NCBI GenBank assembly: GCA_036924085.1
Contig: JAVGWX010000014.1
Coordinates: 41,101,556 to 41,165,555, forward strand
DNA: 64,000 bases
DNA from: Ariolimax columbianus
Lineage: Eukaryota; Mollusca; Gastropoda; Stylommatophora; Arionidae
Reading direction: 5' to 3'
Shown here in pieces: positions 55,185 through 64,000 of the stretch (position 1 is its first letter; the number at the start of each line of letters is the position of its first letter). The translations under genes were made by a program, and so were the position numbers. Under the pieces are notes generated by a model. That model worked only from the letters and a program-made list of their open reading frames with translations, was not told where the DNA came from and did no database searches.

Positions 55185-55490
55185 TTCGTTATCTTTACGT
55201 TTTATCTGGTTATTCATCTTGACCCTTCCTGTCATCTGGATCTTTACGTTTTATCTGGTTATTCATCTTGACCCTTCCTGTCATCTGGATCTTTACGTTT
55301 TATCTGGTTATTCATCTTGACCCTTCCTGTCATCTGGATCTTTACGTTTTATCTGGTTATTCATCTTGACCCTTCCTGTCATCTGGATCTTTACGTTTTA
55401 TCTGGTTATTCATCTTGACCCTTCCTGTCATCTGGATCTTTACGTTTTATCTGGTTATTCATCTTGACCCTTCCTGTCATCTGTCATCAC
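55185..55490. repeat. 49-bp minisatellite, about 6 units
   Basis: The unit is tctttacgttttatctggtt, attcatcttgacccttcctg, tcatctgga. Units are essentially identical, so the array is recent. Confidence 0.92.
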
Positions 55491-55639
55491 GTTTCTTACC
55501 GTACCTCAATTCTGATAACTGTACCTGACTTGTTTTGCACTGAGGCCATTAACCCCAATGACTGATATCCGTGTGTCAAGTCATGTACATGCGTGGACAT
55601 GTCATTTTTACACTCTTGCTTTTTTCTCTTTAACTGAGG

Positions 55640-56150
55640 GATCATATGTTCATTACATGGACACGTCTACCAGCGGCTGTCTTTCGTAAATTTAACCCAT
55701 CTTTAATGCCCGCCTTTCAGTCTGTTACTGCTCCAAGATATTTGAATTGACTGACCTGTTCTAGCGGTTGTTATCTCAGGATTATCTTATGTTTGTTCTC
55801 CTCTGTCACGACCTCCATTGTTTTTGTTTTAGAGCTACTAATAGACATTCCTTTGCCATATAACTCTTCTTTCCAGGCTGGCACATTGGCCTGGAGATGT
55901 GCGTCCGACTTACGAATCAATTCCAAGTCATCTGCAAATGCGAGCTTCGATATATAAGTTGGGTCTTCTTCCAGTATCCCACTACGGAATTTTATGTAAT
56001 TCCCATGCAGGAACCACATTGCTTCAGAGTATTATAGTCCAATTGTTTGTATTTCATGACCGTACCATTCAAGTTTCAGCAGTTTTTCAACTGTTTGGAC
56101 GAGTCGAAATTCTCAAATAAGCAGTCGGATTGTAAAGAGTCTGTTGGCCT
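55640..56150 (-). pseudogene. LINE reverse transcriptase remnant (FADD region)
   Basis: The minus strand holds ISKLAFADDLELIRKSDAHL with QANVPAWKEELYGKGMSIS and SSKTKTMEV, then in another frame QFKYLGAVTD. These are motif C (FADD), the K-T-K-T-M-E-V landmark and the YLG landmark of a LINE RT. Stops and frameshifts break it. Confidence 0.7.
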
Positions 56151-56257
56151 TGACATGATCTCTGTACGTTGTTCAAAGGATATGTCGGAAGCCATTTCCC
56201 CGCCTGGGGTTTGTTCTCCATTTTAGCATTCAATGCCATTATTTCGTAATCATATAG

Positions 56258-56757
56258 GTTGTTGTTGTTGTTTGGAATGTCCACAATGAGTAGGTTTACG
56301 CTTTTGTGCGCCCTGAAAAGGGCGTTAAGTGGAGGGGTGCAGCAGATTTCCTCTCATCCCAAGTGTGCTGATGAAGGTGGATCGGGGTCCTCCAGACTGT
56401 TGTGCTATGCATTGCTTGATATGTGTGTCGCTCACTACTACATGGATCACGTCGATCTCTCACCTTGTTAGACAGGCTACCATGAAAACAACCCGTTTCC
56501 AAGGAGGGCTACGAGGAAATCCAGGTGAGGGTCTTGGTCAGTATATTTTGTCTAACTCTGACTAAGGTGTCTGATCAGTACATTTTGTCTAACTCTGACT
56601 AAGGTGTCTGATCAGTATATTTTGTCTAACTCTGACTAAGGTGTCTGATCAGTATATTTTGTCTAACTCTGACTAAGGTGTCTGATCAGTACATTTTGTC
56701 TAACTCTGACTAAGGTGTCTGATCAGTACATTTTGCATGACCAGACGTTAGTCTTCC
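56258..56757 (+). mobile_element. VNTR element, complete copy with about 6 monomers
   Basis: (GTT)5 at 56260-56275, ggaatgtccacaatgagtag, gcgccctgaaaagggcg, gtgtgctgatgaaggtgg, gctcactactacatggatca, gttagacaggctaccatg, cccgtttccaagg, then six near-identical 37-bp monomers (tctaactctgactaaggtgt) and the end gaccagacgttagtct at about 56740-56755. It shows both ends and all parts. Confidence 0.85.
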
Positions 56758-57019
56758 TCTTCACTCATTTAGGCAGACGGGTTAGAACAATGTTTGCATT
56801 AATGGGATGTTAGTTTTAAATTATATGTTCTTGTCCATCCATAGTGGCTTCAGCGAAAGTGAGATGTGTTACTGTCTCTGCAGTTGTGACCCTTATCTTT
56901 ACTTTGGCTCCCCCTGCTTAAGTAATATATCCTAAGTATGTGAATTGTGTAACTGTCCCAAGACAACTGGACAAAACAGACACTGCCACAGTTTTTTTCC
57001 ATGCTTAGTTTCCGATGGC

Positions 57020-57405
57020 TGGGAGACAATCTGAAGACGGATGATGACAGAACATCAAATGATCTTCTCTGTCGGGAATGACAGTTAGGAAAAAGGTCTC
57101 GGGACAAGCCACAATTTTGGTACAAGGATGTGTGAAGGCTGTGTGTGAATTATGTGGACATCGATCTGGAATTATTGGAGCAGAACGCCATGGATCGTAT
57201 TACCTGGAAAGGGTTTGATAAAGCAAGGAATTCCGCCCAAAGAGACACTAATTGCGGATAGGCTAATGGCTCATCGTTTGAGAAGATACGCCGCGCCATG
57301 CGATGCCGCAAATAGTCCTGATTTTTATTGCACACACTGTGGAAGACGCTTCTATGCTCGGATTTTTCTAACGAGTCACATTTGTTATCGTCATAGACTG
57401 TAGTT
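57020..57405 (+). pseudogene. LINE Pol C-terminus with C2H2 zinc finger
   Basis: In one frame GKRSRDKPQFWYKDV and VDIDLELLEQNAMDRITW (the RSRGRPxxxYKDx landmark). In another, FYCTHCGRRFYARIFLTSH with ICYRH, a C-x2-C-x12-H-x4-H-type finger that ends many LINE Pol proteins. The frame changes between the two. Confidence 0.65.
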
Positions 57406-57429
57406 ACATCCATATTTTTCCAAAGCACA

Positions 57430-58250
57430 ACTTACTATTGTCTGACAAAACGCAAAGCGCCAATGAACTGTTTTAAGCTTTTGCGCGTTAATCGTGATGT
57501 TTTAATAGATACTTTGTTTTGTTATTATCATTAACTGTGTTTTACCGGAGTTTGTGAACCGTATCGTTCTTCCCTGATCCGGTATCAAACCCGCTCCCAG
57601 TTACATATCATTGCAATACACAAACATCCATGCTATGGGCGAAGTGTAGCTTGAGACAATAGGTTCTTCAACAGTCGCTCTTCCATGATGGTCACCCAGT
57701 ACAGCTATCCTAACTGTTTCAGAAACAGATTACACAGGTTTGGGCATAAAAGGCAGCCCTGCCTTACAATAACCCTAGTGGCATACTAATAGGTAGTCCT
57801 GCCTTGAACCAACAGTAGTGGTAAACCAATCTCTCGTTCTGTCATTGACAAGAAGCTTCCTAGTAGTATTTGAATATCAACTCTTGACTCCAATAGTTGA
57901 CCGGTCTCCAATTCGGTATAAGCGCGCTGTTAACACTAATGGTTGGTTGATTTCTAATTCTGTATAAGCGCACTCTTGACACCAGTTGTTATTTGGACTC
58001 CAAATCTGTATAAGTCGAAAATGTACATGAGATCACCGTGCCATACGTTCCTCCTGTAAATAGCCCATATGCTGTGCGGGGAGGGGTGTGGGGGGGGGGG
58101 GGGAGGGGGCACATGTTTCACTTGGAGCTTAACATATTAAAAAATTAGTCAATTAAAAAAATCAATAAATCAACCAATAAACGGATCCCTGATATGAACG
58201 AGAACCAGGTATTCCTGTCTATAGACTCCTTTACATCCACTCACATTTTT
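57430..58250. other. Mostly unassigned; one weak tandem repeat
   Basis: A diverged repeat of about 52 bp (variants of ctccaattcggtataagcgc) occurs three times at about 57895-58015. A G run lies at about 58090-58110. Confidence 0.4.
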
Positions 58251-58254
58251 TTAT

Positions 58255-58339
58255 GTCGACAGCCTCAGGATGACGGCTGCTTTTTTCGAAAAAATAAAGG
58301 TTGATGTCTGACTGCGTACGATGAAGAAGGAGAAGAAGA
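58255..58339 (+). mobile_element. RNase H LINE, 85-bp 3' end only
   Basis: gtcgacagcctcaggatgac then the FFEKI-coding segment, the stop, actgcgtac and a GAA-rich tail. It is identical in layout to the 3' ends at 21700-21795 and 46204. The shortest truncated copy; no target duplication is evident. Confidence 0.8.
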
Positions 58340-58835
58340 TATCCCCCCTCCCCAGTCTTTCAAATGTGGGTATAAAGAAGATTGGGCCGTATCTCTTGAT
58401 AACAAATGTGGAGGTATTGAAAAAGTTGGGGGTGAAAAGAGAATTAATGATCGAAATCAAGGTTAGATAGCTAATATATTTAGGCCATATAAAGACCAAA
58501 CTTGAGTGTAAGGTGTAAGACAGTCGTTGAAGTGGCAGACAACCTTATAAGTGAGCGGATAACATGAGGAGATGGGCTGGGAAAAGCTTGTCAGATTGCA
58601 CCATTAGGCAAGAGATAAAGTTCACTGAAGATCTACTGCAGCCGACTTTCGACGCGGAGATGGCACTTGAACTGAATTGACTCTTTCCGTCTCTACCTTT
58701 TAGATATTCTCTTTATCACTGTTTCTCTCTCTCTCTCTCTCATTCTTTCTCTCTCTCTCTCTCACACTTTCTTTCTCGCTGTCTCTTTCTCTTTCTTCTA
58801 CTCTCTCTCACTCTCTCTCTCTCTCTCTGCACATA
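58340..58835. repeat. Unassigned sequence ending in CT microsatellite
   Basis: 58340-58715 has nothing I recognise. 58720-58835 is (TC)n with interruptions. Confidence 0.6.
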
Positions 58836-58839
58836 AATT

Positions 58840-59490
58840 GCCCATTATAACGGTCTCGCATGTCTTCAGTTCTTCCTGCATATAATGATCTACATCTACA
58901 TCTACTCTCCTCCGCATTGCTGATCCTTTCAATACCCTCAACTCCTTTCAAATCGACATTCTACCAGCTATGGTCGCTAAGATTTGTTCTCAGCTATACA
59001 TGTCATTTAATGGGTCATTTGGACTCCCCCATTTTGTCTCCCTCGTTTGGTCTCCCTCATTTGGTCTCGATATCAGGGCTCTCTATCCTTGATCTACCAC
59101 CAATAAATCGATGACTATATATGTATTACAAACCTGTACATTCAAAAATACTCTTGACATTTCTTATCTTACTTGATCTTGATGAACCGTCCCTCAATGT
59201 AACTGCGGGCTCCAACTCCAGCGGACTCTGTCTTGAGCCCGGAAGTCCAGTGCGTGGTAAGTACTCTTCTAGAGACATCTCGGATGTTGTAACTTGCTGC
59301 AAGCGAGTCTGACCAACGTATTTGAAGATTTTCCCCGCGAACTCTTCTTACCTCGTGGGTACCAGACTGCTGTCACCGTGCTCCATCGACCATCGTTTCG
59401 TCGTAGCATGTAACTCGCTCATCTATGTTTTGCCTTGTCGGCATAAATTACCGCATCCTTCACCAGGGCCAATCGTCTTATATCAGAATT
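58840..59490. other. No recognisable feature
   Basis: Unique-looking sequence up to the SINE-A copy. Confidence 0.35.
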
Positions 59491-59668
59491 GAGGGACGGC
59501 GTGGCCTAGTGGTTAAGTGGCACGGCTCACAACCAGAAGGTGCTGTGTTAGATCCCCAATCACAGCACCGGCCGTTACCCCGGGGAAGCAAACCCTTAGA
59601 AAATGCAAGAGGAAGCAGACCCTTACATAAAATGCATGCTGAAGTCGGATGCACTGGGCCGACAGGCG
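59491..59668 (+). mobile_element. SINE-A, second copy, 3'-truncated
   Basis: Starts gagggacggcgtggcctagt with ggttaag (A box), tgttagatcccc as a damaged B box, then ccgttaccccggggaagcaa and atgcatgctgaagtcggatg with gggccgacaggcg. Collinear with 144-335 and about 85-90% alike by eye. It stops at gacaggcg, before the A-rich tail. Confidence 0.75.
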
Positions 59669-59984
59669 TTTTCTCTAGTGGTTTTGTTAGTATTCGCGTC
59701 TTATCACTTATCACACTTCCACCAGTCAAGTATCTTGACATATCAGTCTCTAGCTGTCCTATCATCTTCTCCCCCGCTTTCTAGTACAAACTCACTGATA
59801 CACATAGTACTTTCCTCTTCTCACCCTTAATCTTGCTACTCCTGTGTCATCTATGATAGGTGGACGAAGACTGTTCTTTAACACAATCCTCATGACATGA
59901 TGTTGTTGCCGGCTTCTCGCCTGAGTGACTGTCTGTATCTCCGTTATCCCTAAAACATCCCTGTATCATCCATGCCACCCCTAT

Positions 59985-60540
59985 CTAACCTTTAATGTCA
60001 TACCTATCTCATCCAGGATACCACACGTATTGCATCCAGGATAACATACCTATCTCATCCAAAATACCATACCTATCTCATCCAGGATACCACACGTATT
60101 GCATCCAGGATAACATACCTATCTCATCCAAAATACCATACCTATCTCATCCAGGATAACATACCTATCTCATCCAAGATAACATACCTATCTCATCCAA
60201 AATACCATACCTATCTCATCCAGGATAACATACCTATCTCATCCAGGATAACATACCTATCTCATCCAAAATACCTTACCTATCTCATCCAGGATAACAT
60301 ACCTATCTCATCCAGGATAACATACCTATCTCATCCAAAATACCATACCTATCTCATCCAGGATACCATCCCTATCTCATCCATATCATTTCTATCTTAT
60401 CCATACCATTTCTGTCTCATCCAAAATACCATTCCTGTCTTATCCATACCATTCCTATCTTATCCATACCATTCCTATCTCATCCATACCATTCCTGTCT
60501 TATCCATACCATTCTTCTCTCATCCAGGATGCCTTTCCTA
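59985..60540. repeat. 23-bp minisatellite, about 24 units
   Basis: The unit is ctatctcatccaggataaca with tac; variants have aaaataccatac. The two forms alternate in blocks, suggesting duplications of several units at a time. Confidence 0.92.
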
Positions 60541-61240
60541 TCTCTCGTAATTACACCCTCACCCTCACCCCTATCCACAGACCCCCTCCCTCTTCCTATC
60601 CCTACCATCACAGTCTGGTTTTCTGTCTGTCTGGATCCGATACCATTAATTACATATCTGACTTAATGCCGGTAACCGACACTTCTCCGCTCATTTTCAG
60701 CATCAATGTCCGCCTACTTGACAATGGACCTAAAAAAACCCACTCAAACAGGGGTCTGAAGCTGTAGGATACGACTCTCCATGGCAAATCTAGAGGACTT
60801 ACCCCGGTGTGCGAGCTGTTTCCTAGAACATTTATTGCCGTCAATAACCGACACAAGCTTTTCTCAACAGGATGGTATGTAAGCGTGTGCAAATGATTTA
60901 GTGCTTGGGAGAATGTTGAACTGATTCAGCGGAGAAACATGAAATTATGCCACTGACAAAAGAATGAGAAGAGTGAAAGAATTCATTCTCATAACATACT
61001 GCTGTCAGGGATGAAGTGGGCGGCGAATGGTGCAGAAGTAAACTTGGCTGTAAGGGGAAGTATAACATCATAAAATGGACATAGAATAGACGGATTGTAC
61101 CATCAAGGCAAGGGGACAGAATATGCTAGAGATCCATTGAAGCTGAACTTTGGTGTTGATAGGACACCTTTACCGAAGGGAAAGACATGACCATCTCGAG
61201 GTGAGTGGTGCCTCCATCGATCGTGTCCAGGAGTCATCAT
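60541..61240. other. Unassigned, with a SINE-B 3' fragment
   Basis: actgctgtcagggatgaagt at about 61001-61020 is the SINE-B 3' segment in minus orientation. Nothing else found. Confidence 0.35.
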
Positions 61241-61244
61241 CTTC

Positions 61245-61515
61245 ATCAAGATTATCATCATCATCATCATCATCATCATCTTCTTCATCATAATCGTCGT
61301 CATCATCTTCATCATCATCGTCATCATCTTCATCATCATCTTCATCATCATCATCTTCTTCATCATAATCATCATCTTCCTCATCATCGTCATCATCATC
61401 ATCATCATTATCATCATCATCACCTTCTTCATCATCTCATCATCATCTTCATCATTATCATCGTCATCATCATCATCATCATCATCATCTTCATCATCAT
61501 CATCATCATTCCGAT
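61245..61515. repeat. ATC/TTC microsatellite, about 270 bp
   Basis: catcatcat with cttcatcat interruptions. Confidence 0.93.
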
Positions 61516-61519
61516 TTAT

Positions 61520-62035
61520 CCGCCTGGTTCCCCTCGGAACATAGGGCCCGTGAAAGGTGCTATCCATCTGTTCCTATTCTTTGTCGTCTTCTTGAGTACC
61601 GACCACGATACAACGATTGAACCGCTGCCAGGTGTTTCTTGTCGTTCCACTCGTTTATTTCCCTGTAGGTTCTAATGAAGTGCATATCTGGTTAAACTGT
61701 CCGGTTTTTTTCTGAGGGTGTTCTATTCATCCCGATTTTCTCTCTACAATTATCTGCAGTCTTTGTTTCTGCCCTGATCTTCCTCACAGAACTGTGTTTG
61801 CCATTAGCTCTGGTCATCTAACGCAAAGTCTGCGGTGTAGACACGTGTTTATGAATGTATGCAGCCTGGATGGCATGTGGCATGACCGTGATCCATATAA
61901 CAGGACCGACTTTACATTCGTGTTAAACACCTTAATCGTATTCTCCACAGGGAATTCTGCCTAGTTCCATATTGGGCAAACTGATTTGGAATTTAGCCTG
62001 ACCTTGTAAATCATGACTACAACATATTGGAATAT
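61520..62035. other. No recognisable feature
   Basis: Nothing I can assign. Confidence 0.35.
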
Positions 62036-62039
62036 ACAG

Positions 62040-62265
62040 AGACAGACAGATAATGTATTCGTTTTGTCATATCACAATGATACAGACAGACAGATAATGT
62101 ATTCGTTTTGTCATATCACAATGATACAGACCGACAGATAATGTATTCGTTTTGTCATATCACAATGATACAGACCGACAGATAACGTAATCGTTTTGTC
62201 ATATCACAATTATACAGACAGACAGATAATGTAATCGTTTTGTCATATCACAATGGTACAGACAA
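62040..62265. repeat. 44-bp minisatellite, about 5 units
   Basis: The unit is gacagataatgtattcgttt, tgtcatatcacaatgataca, gaca. Units are near-identical. Confidence 0.92.
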
Positions 62266-62339
62266 ACTTTCCGTTGCACAAGCCCACAAAAACAGACATC
62301 ATCTCAACAGATCATGAATTGAAAGCATTAACGCCACAT

Positions 62340-62630
62340 AACCGAGGCACATACCGTAACAATTGACACCTCCCAGAAACACATACCGTAACAATTGACA
62401 CCTCCCAGAAACACATACCGTAACAATTGACACCTCCCAGAAACACATACCGTAACAATTGGCACCTCCCAGAAACACATACCGTAACAATTGACACCTC
62501 CCAGAAACACATACCGTAACAATTGACACCTCCCAGAAACACATTCCGTAACAATTGACACCTCCCAGAAACACATACCGTAACAATTGACACCTCCCAG
62601 AAACACATACCGTAACAATTGACACCCCAC
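62340..62630. repeat. 31-bp minisatellite, about 9 units
   Basis: The unit is aacacataccgtaacaattg with acacctcccag. At 31 bp all three minus frames stay open and give the same cycle of residues. Confidence 0.93.
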
Positions 62631-62639
62631 AGAGGCGAA

Positions 62640-63399
62640 TGATAATAAAGTATGTCTTAAAACCAAGATCGTTTGAAAGCAAACATTGTTGCTCTAAATG
62701 CTTGTAAGACATTAGCGTTAAATGCCGAATTGGGACGTAATGGATCTGTACTACGTGCTAAGAAAGCCATTTGAGACTTCTCTACTTAAAGTGGGAGGAA
62801 GGGTCTTTGCTGAAAGAAGTGGTGCACACTGGATGTCAGTAAGGTGATCCAGGCAGATGCCGTCTCTGATGTGTCTATCATGGACCTCCTTAATGAGGGT
62901 TGAAGCCGTTTCTGACACCCAATCCTTGCTTTGGAAGAAACAGAAGGGACGACTGTGGTATGAGTGGATAGTGAATATAGATGGTTCGAAACTTCAGGAA
63001 CTTTTGTAGATCTACTGTCATGGCTATGATAGGGTTTGCGGGATTGAAATAGCTGACATTCTGGCCTCAAGGGCACCGCAGTGGGGATATTGACTAGGTA
63101 GAGATTACATTTTTATGTTGATCAACGACCGTTTTGTGGATGAAGACACTTGAGTCTATGAGCCAGCAATGCACAGGCTTCATAGTTTTGAAATCATACG
63201 CGGCTCCGCAGGAGTGTGTAAGGTCAGCGGGCTACAGGAACAATTAGTGTCTACAGTCTACGCCTTTTGCTGAAAGGGGCTAAGCGTCTTTAGATCTGCC
63301 TGGATTGCAATGATGTCGATTCTTAACAGAACAGAGTACGAGCGTAATATCCAGTCAACAGAAATGAGATTTGCTTCAGACAAATTCTTTTTCATCGTT
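62640..63399. other. No recognisable feature
   Basis: Unique-looking sequence; minus-strand frame 62786-63076 shows no known landmark. Confidence 0.35.
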
Positions 63400-63642
63400 C
63401 GTTTTCAAACTCCCACTACCAAGCCCCAAAAAGGGCTTTGAAAGTTGCAGAATTTTGTTAGAAAAACGGAATGCTATATGTTGTAGTTTACAGCTCGACT
63501 GCGATATTTATGCCTTTCGGTCCGACACATCAGACTTCAACAGGCATTTTTACCGGGTTAGCCTTCCTTTTTTAATCACCATTTCTTAGCTAGTCTGCTC
63601 TATTGCATCCTTTTCATACAGGAACACCACGTGGAGGTGTTT
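63400..63642 (-). mobile_element. SINE-C, second copy
   Basis: Colinear with 27213-27450 (agggctttgaaagttgcaga; cggaatgctatatgttg; gcgatatttatgcc; gggttagccttcc; aggaacaccacgtggag). On the minus strand aatgcctgttgaagtctgat and ggaccgaaaggc match the SINE-A central segment. Confidence 0.6.
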
Positions 63643-64000
63643 CTGTTTCTGTTTCTAAGAATCGACGTCACTGCACTCCAAGCATACCCAAAGGTGCTCA
63701 GTATCTCTCATTAAATGGCATAAGGTATTAATGCTGATGGTCCCTGTAGCTCGCTGGTTGCACACTCTCCGCTCGAACCTCGTTTAATGTCGAAACTTTG
63801 CAGTCTGTAGATTGCTGTTTCATCTATTGCTGTGGCCGTCCTCCAGCAGGTGGTCATTGATTGATTTCAATATTTCACTTCTATCCATCACTATTGTGGT
63901 GGTGTAGAAAGGTCTTGGCAGTCCTCGCTCGCAGTCCCTGATGGTAGTAGTCAGCTATGGATCGCTGACCGCAGCAGGTCATGCACTGTTCAGCATCTTG
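63643..64000. other. Window end, unassigned
   Basis: tgtagctcgctggttgcaca at about 63746 resembles a pol III A box, but no clear B box follows. Confidence 0.25.

Noticed and set aside
63740..63800. Another tRNA-like SINE head
   Set aside because: An A-box-like tgtagctcgctggtt is present but there is no matching B box and no second copy in the window.

Overview
The window reads as eukaryotic, very probably animal, non-coding DNA. It is built from tandem repeats, non-LTR retrotransposon (LINE) debris, tRNA-derived SINEs and one unusual dispersed element that carries a variable tandem-repeat block. I found no bacterial-type operon, rRNA gene, intact tRNA gene or convincing intact host gene. The RNase H-containing Pol proteins, the tRNA-headed SINEs and the elements that carry tandem repeats fit an invertebrate. 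A mollusc, possibly a heterobranch sea slug, is my best guess, from remembered resemblance of the Pol proteins and not from any search.

Layout. 0-10 kb: SINEs, a 38-bp satellite (2.5-3.3 kb), two 5'-truncated RNase H LINEs (3.6-4.7 and 5.8-6.5 kb; the second lies inside an inverted-repeat unit holding a hammerhead-ribozyme-like core), and the first copies of the VNTR element. 10-20 kb: more VNTR elements with expanding CAA/CAG tails, several minisatellites, SINE-B copies and LINE remnants. 20-31 kb: pyrimidine tract, telomere-like tract, a LINE insertion with a perfect 14-bp target duplication, 33-bp and 76-bp satellites, 1.8 kb of ATC-type microsatellite, and the longest VNTR element (about 23 monomers). 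31-42 kb: 30-, 37- and 50-bp satellites, a roughly 1.1-kb satellite that reverses orientation at a perfect hairpin, a Q-rich minisatellite, and the least repetitive stretches (36.1-37.7 and 39.3-40.3 kb), one of which holds a possible terminal exon. 42-49 kb: a LINE between 78-bp direct repeats, 1 kb of AAG purine tract, a 29-bp satellite, and a 2.2-kb LINE inserted into a VNTR element. 49-64 kb: a 33/34-bp composite satellite, LINE 3' ends, SINEs, further VNTR and LINE copies, and more minisatellites.

How the parts relate. Three processes appear to have shaped the region. (1) Target-primed retrotransposition left six 5'-truncated copies of RNase H LINEs with (GAA)n tails; four have 12-14-bp target duplications and one has a 78-bp duplication. 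(2) A dispersed element has one end AGACTAACGT, an internal array of 1 to about 23 monomers of 37-38 bp, a conserved body of about 250 bp, and the other end running into (CAA)n, which in several copies has grown into long microsatellites. (3) Minisatellites grew from LINE coding sequence; three independent cases map to the same short segment of the reverse transcriptase C-terminal region. Most long open frames here are by-products of tandem repeats and were not called as genes.
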